A DNA stretch of 64,000 bases from Rhizobium sp. P32RR-XVIII (GTDB taxonomy: Bacteria; Pseudomonadota; Alphaproteobacteria; Rhizobiales; Rhizobiaceae): the NCBI RefSeq assembly GCF_012641395.1, contig NZ_JABAIH010000009.1:124001-188000 (forward strand), written 5' to 3'. The notes beneath the pieces were generated by a model. The model had not been told where the DNA came from and made no database searches. It saw only the letters and a list, made by a program, of their open reading frames with translations. The translations under genes were made by a program, and so were the position numbers. Positions 61,048 through 64,000 of this stretch are shown here, piece by piece; position 1 is the stretch's first letter, and each line of letters opens with the position of its first letter.

Positions 61048-62073
61048 TTATCGGCCGAAAATTGCATCGAGAATGGCAGCCACATCAAAGAGTTTCTCGC
61101 AGGCAGGATCAAATCCGTGCCCTTGTGCCAGCTGCCGCGCCCAATTTACCGCCGCTCTGCCCCCCCAATCGTCAGGCGGATTACACAGAGTTTCCGACCT
61201 TGTGCCATGGTAGCGCTCGGCGACGAAATCATAAAAGGAACCGTTGACGTTCCGTAGGGCCGCGCCACCCTCGGTACCATGGAACCTCGCGCTTATGACG
61301 GCATCGCATCCTGCATGCAAACGCCAGGAGCAGGCCAATCGAAGAACGGCACCCATCGCAAGTTCAATCGTCCCGACCGCAAAATCCTCGACCTCCGTTT
61401 CATCCTTGCGAAGTGGCAGTCCTTGGCGGAACAACCTGCCTTCGACTTTCGTGACGCTTGGAAAATCCAAGGTCCAAAGCCCAAGATCGGCCAGGTGGAC
61501 CCCAAGATCCATCAGGCAACCGCCGCCAGAGAGCGACCTGTCGTAGAACCATCCCTTGTCCGGTCCGTAGGCATTGTGAAATACCAAGTCGGCGGCGAAG
61601 ACGCTGCCCAGCTCTCCGGCCCGGATGATGTCGCGAATGCGGCGCATGCCGGCTGTGTGGCGATAAGATAAATCGACGTCCAGCAACCGGTCGGCCGCTC
61701 GTGCAGCTGCAATGACTGCCGCCACTTCGTCTTTCGAGCGGCCGAGCGGCTTCTGGCAAAAGACCGCGATGCCGCGACTGAGGGCTTCGATCGCTTGCTC
61801 TGCATGCAAGGCACTTGGGGTTGCAATGACCACTCCGTCGAGGCCATGCTGCAGCAAAGCGTTGCAAGAAGGAACGACCTCGGCCGATTTAGCCAGCTTG
61901 CGTGCTTCCTCCGCCATCTCCGCCGATGGGTCGCAAATTGCGACGGCATCGACCAGGCCAGTTTCCAGAAGCGACTTCATGCGGAGACGGCCGATCCAGC
62001 CGACGCCCAGAAATCCCAGACGCGTCGGGCGGGTATCGCCGCGAAGCCTTTCGGCCTTTGAAATCTTATTCAC
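61048..62073 (-). CDS. Gfo/Idh/MocA-family oxidoreductase
   Basis: A 341-residue NAD(P)-dependent sugar or inositol-type dehydrogenase. The Rossmann start is RLGFLGVGWIGRLRMKSLLE; EKP-type motif: AVFCQKPLGRSKDEVAAVIA; the substrate domain has GGGCLMDLGVHLADLGLWTL with the catalytic-type Asp/His pair. GTG 62073 is the start, overlapping the stop of the upstream dehydrogenase gene by 4 bases. The pair probably acts in one sugar or cyclitol pathway. Substrate unknown. Confidence 0.92.
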   Translation of the reverse strand: MNKISKAERLRGDTRPTRLGFLGVGWIGRLRMKSLLETGLVDAVAICDPSAEMAEEARKLAKSAEVVPSCNALLQHGLDGVVIATPSALHAEQAIEALSRGIAVFCQKPLGRSKDEVAAVIAAARAADRLLDVDLSYRHTAGMRRIRDIIRAGELGSVFAADLVFHNAYGPDKGWFYDRSLSGGGCLMDLGVHLADLGLWTLDFPSVTKVEGRLFRQGLPLRKDETEVEDFAVGTIELAMGAVLRLACSWRLHAGCDAVISARFHGTEGGAALRNVNGSFYDFVAERYHGTRSETLCNPPDDWGGRAAVNWARQLAQGHGFDPACEKLFDVAAILDAIFGR

Positions 62074-63059
62074 GCGTACATCACCAATGCCTTGAGAAAT
62101 CCATGGGGCCGGTCGCGCGTCATATCGAGCGCCTCGCCCAGCCGCTCCAGCGGAAGGTGGTGCGTATAAAGAACTGAGGGGTCAAACAGCCCCTCCTGAA
62201 CCGCTTTAACGGCATCGCGGATCCCTTGCACGTAAACGGAAGGGTCGCGCTCATGAGCATTGATGACGTCAAGTCCCCGCCAGTTCCAAAGCTGCATGTT
62301 GATCTGCCGCGGGCCGTCCTGATGATAGCCGGCAACAATGAGCCTTCCGCGTTCTTTCGTGAGTTCGCCGGCGAGATCGAGCGGCCATTGCTTGCCGACG
62401 GCCTCGATAACGCAGTCGCAGAAGCGGCCGCCGGTAAGCGCCTTGACCTCCTCGATGATTCGCCAATGATCATCGATGGGGATAGTTTCTGACGCACCCA
62501 TGCGCTTTGCCAGGTCCAGCGAGAATTGCCGGCGGGACATGGCGATCACGCGCGCCCCGGCCAAGACTGCGAGCTGCGTCAGCAGTGCACCCAGGAAGCC
62601 GATCCCGACAATCGCGACGGTCTGGCCGGCTCCGATGAGGCTGCGTTTAAAGATGTTCATCGCGCAGCCAAGCGGTTCCCCCGGAAAGGGCTGACCAGCA
62701 AGTTGGTCCGGCAGCCGCACCACGGCATTTTTATCCGCGAGGTCGTGGGTCGCATAGGCGTGATAGCTGAGCGCGGCGACACGATCCCCGACGAAAAGAT
62801 CTTCGACATCCGCCCCGACCGCGTCGATGATGCCCCAACCTTCGTGTCCCAGGCCGCCGGGTTCTGTCGGAAACGTCATCCATTTGGCCCCGGCCCACGG
62901 TGTGAGGCTCGAAGCGCAGACACCGCAGCCTTCGAGTGCGACGCGCACCTGGCCGGCGGCCGGTTCGGGAAGCGGCAGGGTGTCGACTCTCATCTGGCCA
63001 GCACCCGTAACCACCGCAGCCTTCATCCGAGATGGCAGCGCCGATGTCACGATGTTCAT
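62070..63059 (-). CDS. zinc-type alcohol/polyol dehydrogenase (MDR family)
   Basis: A 329-residue medium-chain dehydrogenase. Start 63059 follows GAGGAGG; a longer frame exists but looks non-coding. Features are KAAVVTGAGQMRVDTLPLPE, the catalytic-zinc region EGCGVCASSLTPWAG, GGLGHEGWGIIDAVG (His-Glu), and the coenzyme loop TVAIVGIGFLGALLTQLAVL. The structural-zinc Cys cluster seems absent. It is coupled to the Gfo/Idh/MocA gene by a 4-base overlap and divergent from the epimerase gene. Likely oxidises or reduces a sugar derivative; exact substrate unknown. Confidence 0.9.
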   Translation of the reverse strand: MNIVTSALPSRMKAAVVTGAGQMRVDTLPLPEPAAGQVRVALEGCGVCASSLTPWAGAKWMTFPTEPGGLGHEGWGIIDAVGADVEDLFVGDRVAALSYHAYATHDLADKNAVVRLPDQLAGQPFPGEPLGCAMNIFKRSLIGAGQTVAIVGIGFLGALLTQLAVLAGARVIAMSRRQFSLDLAKRMGASETIPIDDHWRIIEEVKALTGGRFCDCVIEAVGKQWPLDLAGELTKERGRLIVAGYHQDGPRQINMQLWNWRGLDVINAHERDPSVYVQGIRDAVKAVQEGLFDPSVLYTHHLPLERLGEALDMTRDRPHGFLKALVMYA

Positions 63060-63464
63060 GGACAATCCTCCTCGAGCAACACCTATTGCGGCTTTGCGGC
63101 AATTCAACCGGCACTCAATTGTACACCGCTTTGTATCCTGACCCGCTGGGCAATAAGATAATCCCTCAGTTTGGCAGAAACCGGCGTCGCAACCTGTTGC
63201 GGCCAAGGCGGGACGATACGTCCCGTGCTTGTCTTGCCGGCAAAAGGCCCCAAGTCTTGTTTGTGACGATCGGTCTGTCTCCCGACTGATCGTGCTTTCC
63301 CATCGAGAACTTCCACCGGGATAACAGGTTCCACGGTCACCGACATCGAGTTCAAAGATGTCATTGATGATGTCATTGAAAAAGATGTCCTCGATGAAGG
63401 AACAAAGCTTAGGGCGTAATGTTCGGCCGGGGAATGTCGTCTCTTTCACACCCTAGGATGAGCC
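63060..63464. other. 405-base divergent promoter region
   Basis: No gene recognised. It must hold the promoters of the dehydrogenase operon and of the epimerase gene. A GGAAC-N18-TT match on the minus strand (63308-63332) is too far from a start to be convincing. Confidence 0.45.
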
Positions 63465-64000
63465 ATGCGACGAGTTCTTGTCACGGGAGGCTGCGGATTT
63501 ATAGGCCGCCATGTCATCGAAGAATTGCTCAGCAACTCTTATGATGTTCGCGCGCTGGACGCGCTGATTGACCAGGTTCACGCCGACGCCGAGCTAGCCA
63601 TTCCCAAGCAGGTCGAACTGGTATGCGCCGATATTCGCGACAAGGCTAAAGTCCGTGAAGCGCTGGAGGATGTCGATGGCGTCATCCATCTGGCTGCGGA
63701 GGTAGGCGTCGGCCAATCGATGTATGAAATTGCCCGCTATGTCGGCAGCAACGATTTTGGTACCGCGGTCCTTCTCGAGGCCATGATCGGTCTGCGCGTC
63801 AAGCGCATTGTCGTCGCCTCCTCGATGAGCGTCTATGGCGAAGGCTCGTATGTCACGCTGGATGGTGACCGCCTTGGCTTCATCCGCCGCAATGGCGCGC
63901 AGATCAAGGCCGGAAAATGGGAGCCGCTTGGACCAAACGGCGAAACGCTGACGCCGGTCGCGACCGATGAGGAAAAGCCAGCGGACCTTGCCTCCATCTA
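63465..64000 (+). CDS. NAD-dependent epimerase/dehydratase (extended SDR), 3' end outside window
   Basis: ATG 63465 opens RRVLVTGGCGFIGRHVIEEL with the glycine-rich GGxGxxG loop, followed by an Asp at strand 2 (YDVRALDALIDQV), VCADIRDKAKVREALEDVDG, IHLAAEVGVGQSMYEIARYV and the active-site strand RIVVASSMSVYGEG with Ser and the Tyr of the YxxxK motif region. It belongs to the UDP-glucose 4-epimerase or GDP-mannose-type enzymes of nucleotide-sugar metabolism. The frame runs off the window after 178 codons. It is divergent from the dehydrogenase pair. Confidence 0.9.
   Translation, partial: MRRVLVTGGCGFIGRHVIEELLSNSYDVRALDALIDQVHADAELAIPKQVELVCADIRDKAKVREALEDVDGVIHLAAEVGVGQSMYEIARYVGSNDFGTAVLLEAMIGLRVKRIVVASSMSVYGEGSYVTLDGDRLGFIRRNGAQIKAGKWEPLGPNGETLTPVATDEEKPADLASI

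Noticed and set aside
1..64000. CRISPR arrays, tRNA/rRNA genes, intact insertion sequences, replication or conjugation genes
   Set aside because: I looked for regularly spaced repeats, tRNA-like arms, transposase motifs and rep/tra motifs and saw none; this was by eye and a covariance or HMM search could overturn it.

Overview
The window looks like a piece of an accessory replicon or genomic island of an alphaproteobacterium of the order Rhizobiales, most likely Sinorhizobium/Ensifer or Rhizobium. The reasons are the imuA-imuB-dnaE2 mutagenesis operon behind a GAAC-N7-GAAC SOS box, LigD with two adjacent ku genes, DUF982 and other small proteins typical of rhizobia, a ROSE-like RNA thermometer before a small heat-shock gene, high GC with strong third-position GC, and many promoters fitting the RpoE2/EcfG consensus GGAAC-N18/19-TT. 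I saw no replication, conjugation, rRNA or tRNA gene, no intact transposase and no CRISPR array. Species assignment is inference.

Layout. 1-5.7 kb: an RND efflux pair, a lipoprotein hydrolase and a decayed TetR gene. 5.8-6.7 kb: hsp20 under a predicted thermometer, plus a small partner gene. 7.5-11.1 kb: a KaiC-type ATPase and a hybrid histidine kinase. 12-14.1 kb: a decayed secreted protein, a potassium-channel-like protein, a DUF1214 remnant and a small stress-type gene. 14.4-19.1 kb, minus strand: an XRE regulator, a SARP/TolB-like/TPR regulator, a short unlisted ORF that could encode a precursor peptide, YcaO and TfuA. This is the best candidate for an undescribed peptide-modification system. 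19.2-23 kb: mostly decayed DNA with a few small genes and a stray dnaE2 3' fragment.

23.1-36.2 kb is a DNA-repair block: two SRAP (YedK/HMCES-type) genes around an SOS box, a frameshifted dinB, imuA-imuB-dnaE2, then ligD convergent with two ku genes, both damaged. 36.2-42.3 kb holds small rhizobial genes, dispersed repeats, a decayed crp/fnr gene and a manganese catalase fused to a DUF892 ferritin-like domain. 42.7-48.2 kb carries transport genes: GltS, a small membrane protein, an HlyD/DUF2955 efflux pair and a ChaA-type antiporter. 48.4-60.7 kb is a stress-gene cluster rich in EcfG-type promoters (glycine-zipper stress protein, PepSY-like secreted protein, DUF1003, low-affinity iron permease-like protein, cold-shock protein), mixed with many frameshifted genes. 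61.0-64.0 kb begins a different theme: an alcohol dehydrogenase and Gfo/Idh/MocA oxidoreductase pair, divergent from a sugar-nucleotide epimerase cut by the window end.

Taken together, the window reads as a general-stress and DNA-damage island: heat (hsp20), oxidation (catalase), SOS mutagenesis, end-joining and envelope or ion stress. It is eroding heavily. Many genes are broken by single-base changes in short homopolymers, which is either real decay or sequencing error, and several small genes exist as one intact and one decayed copy.
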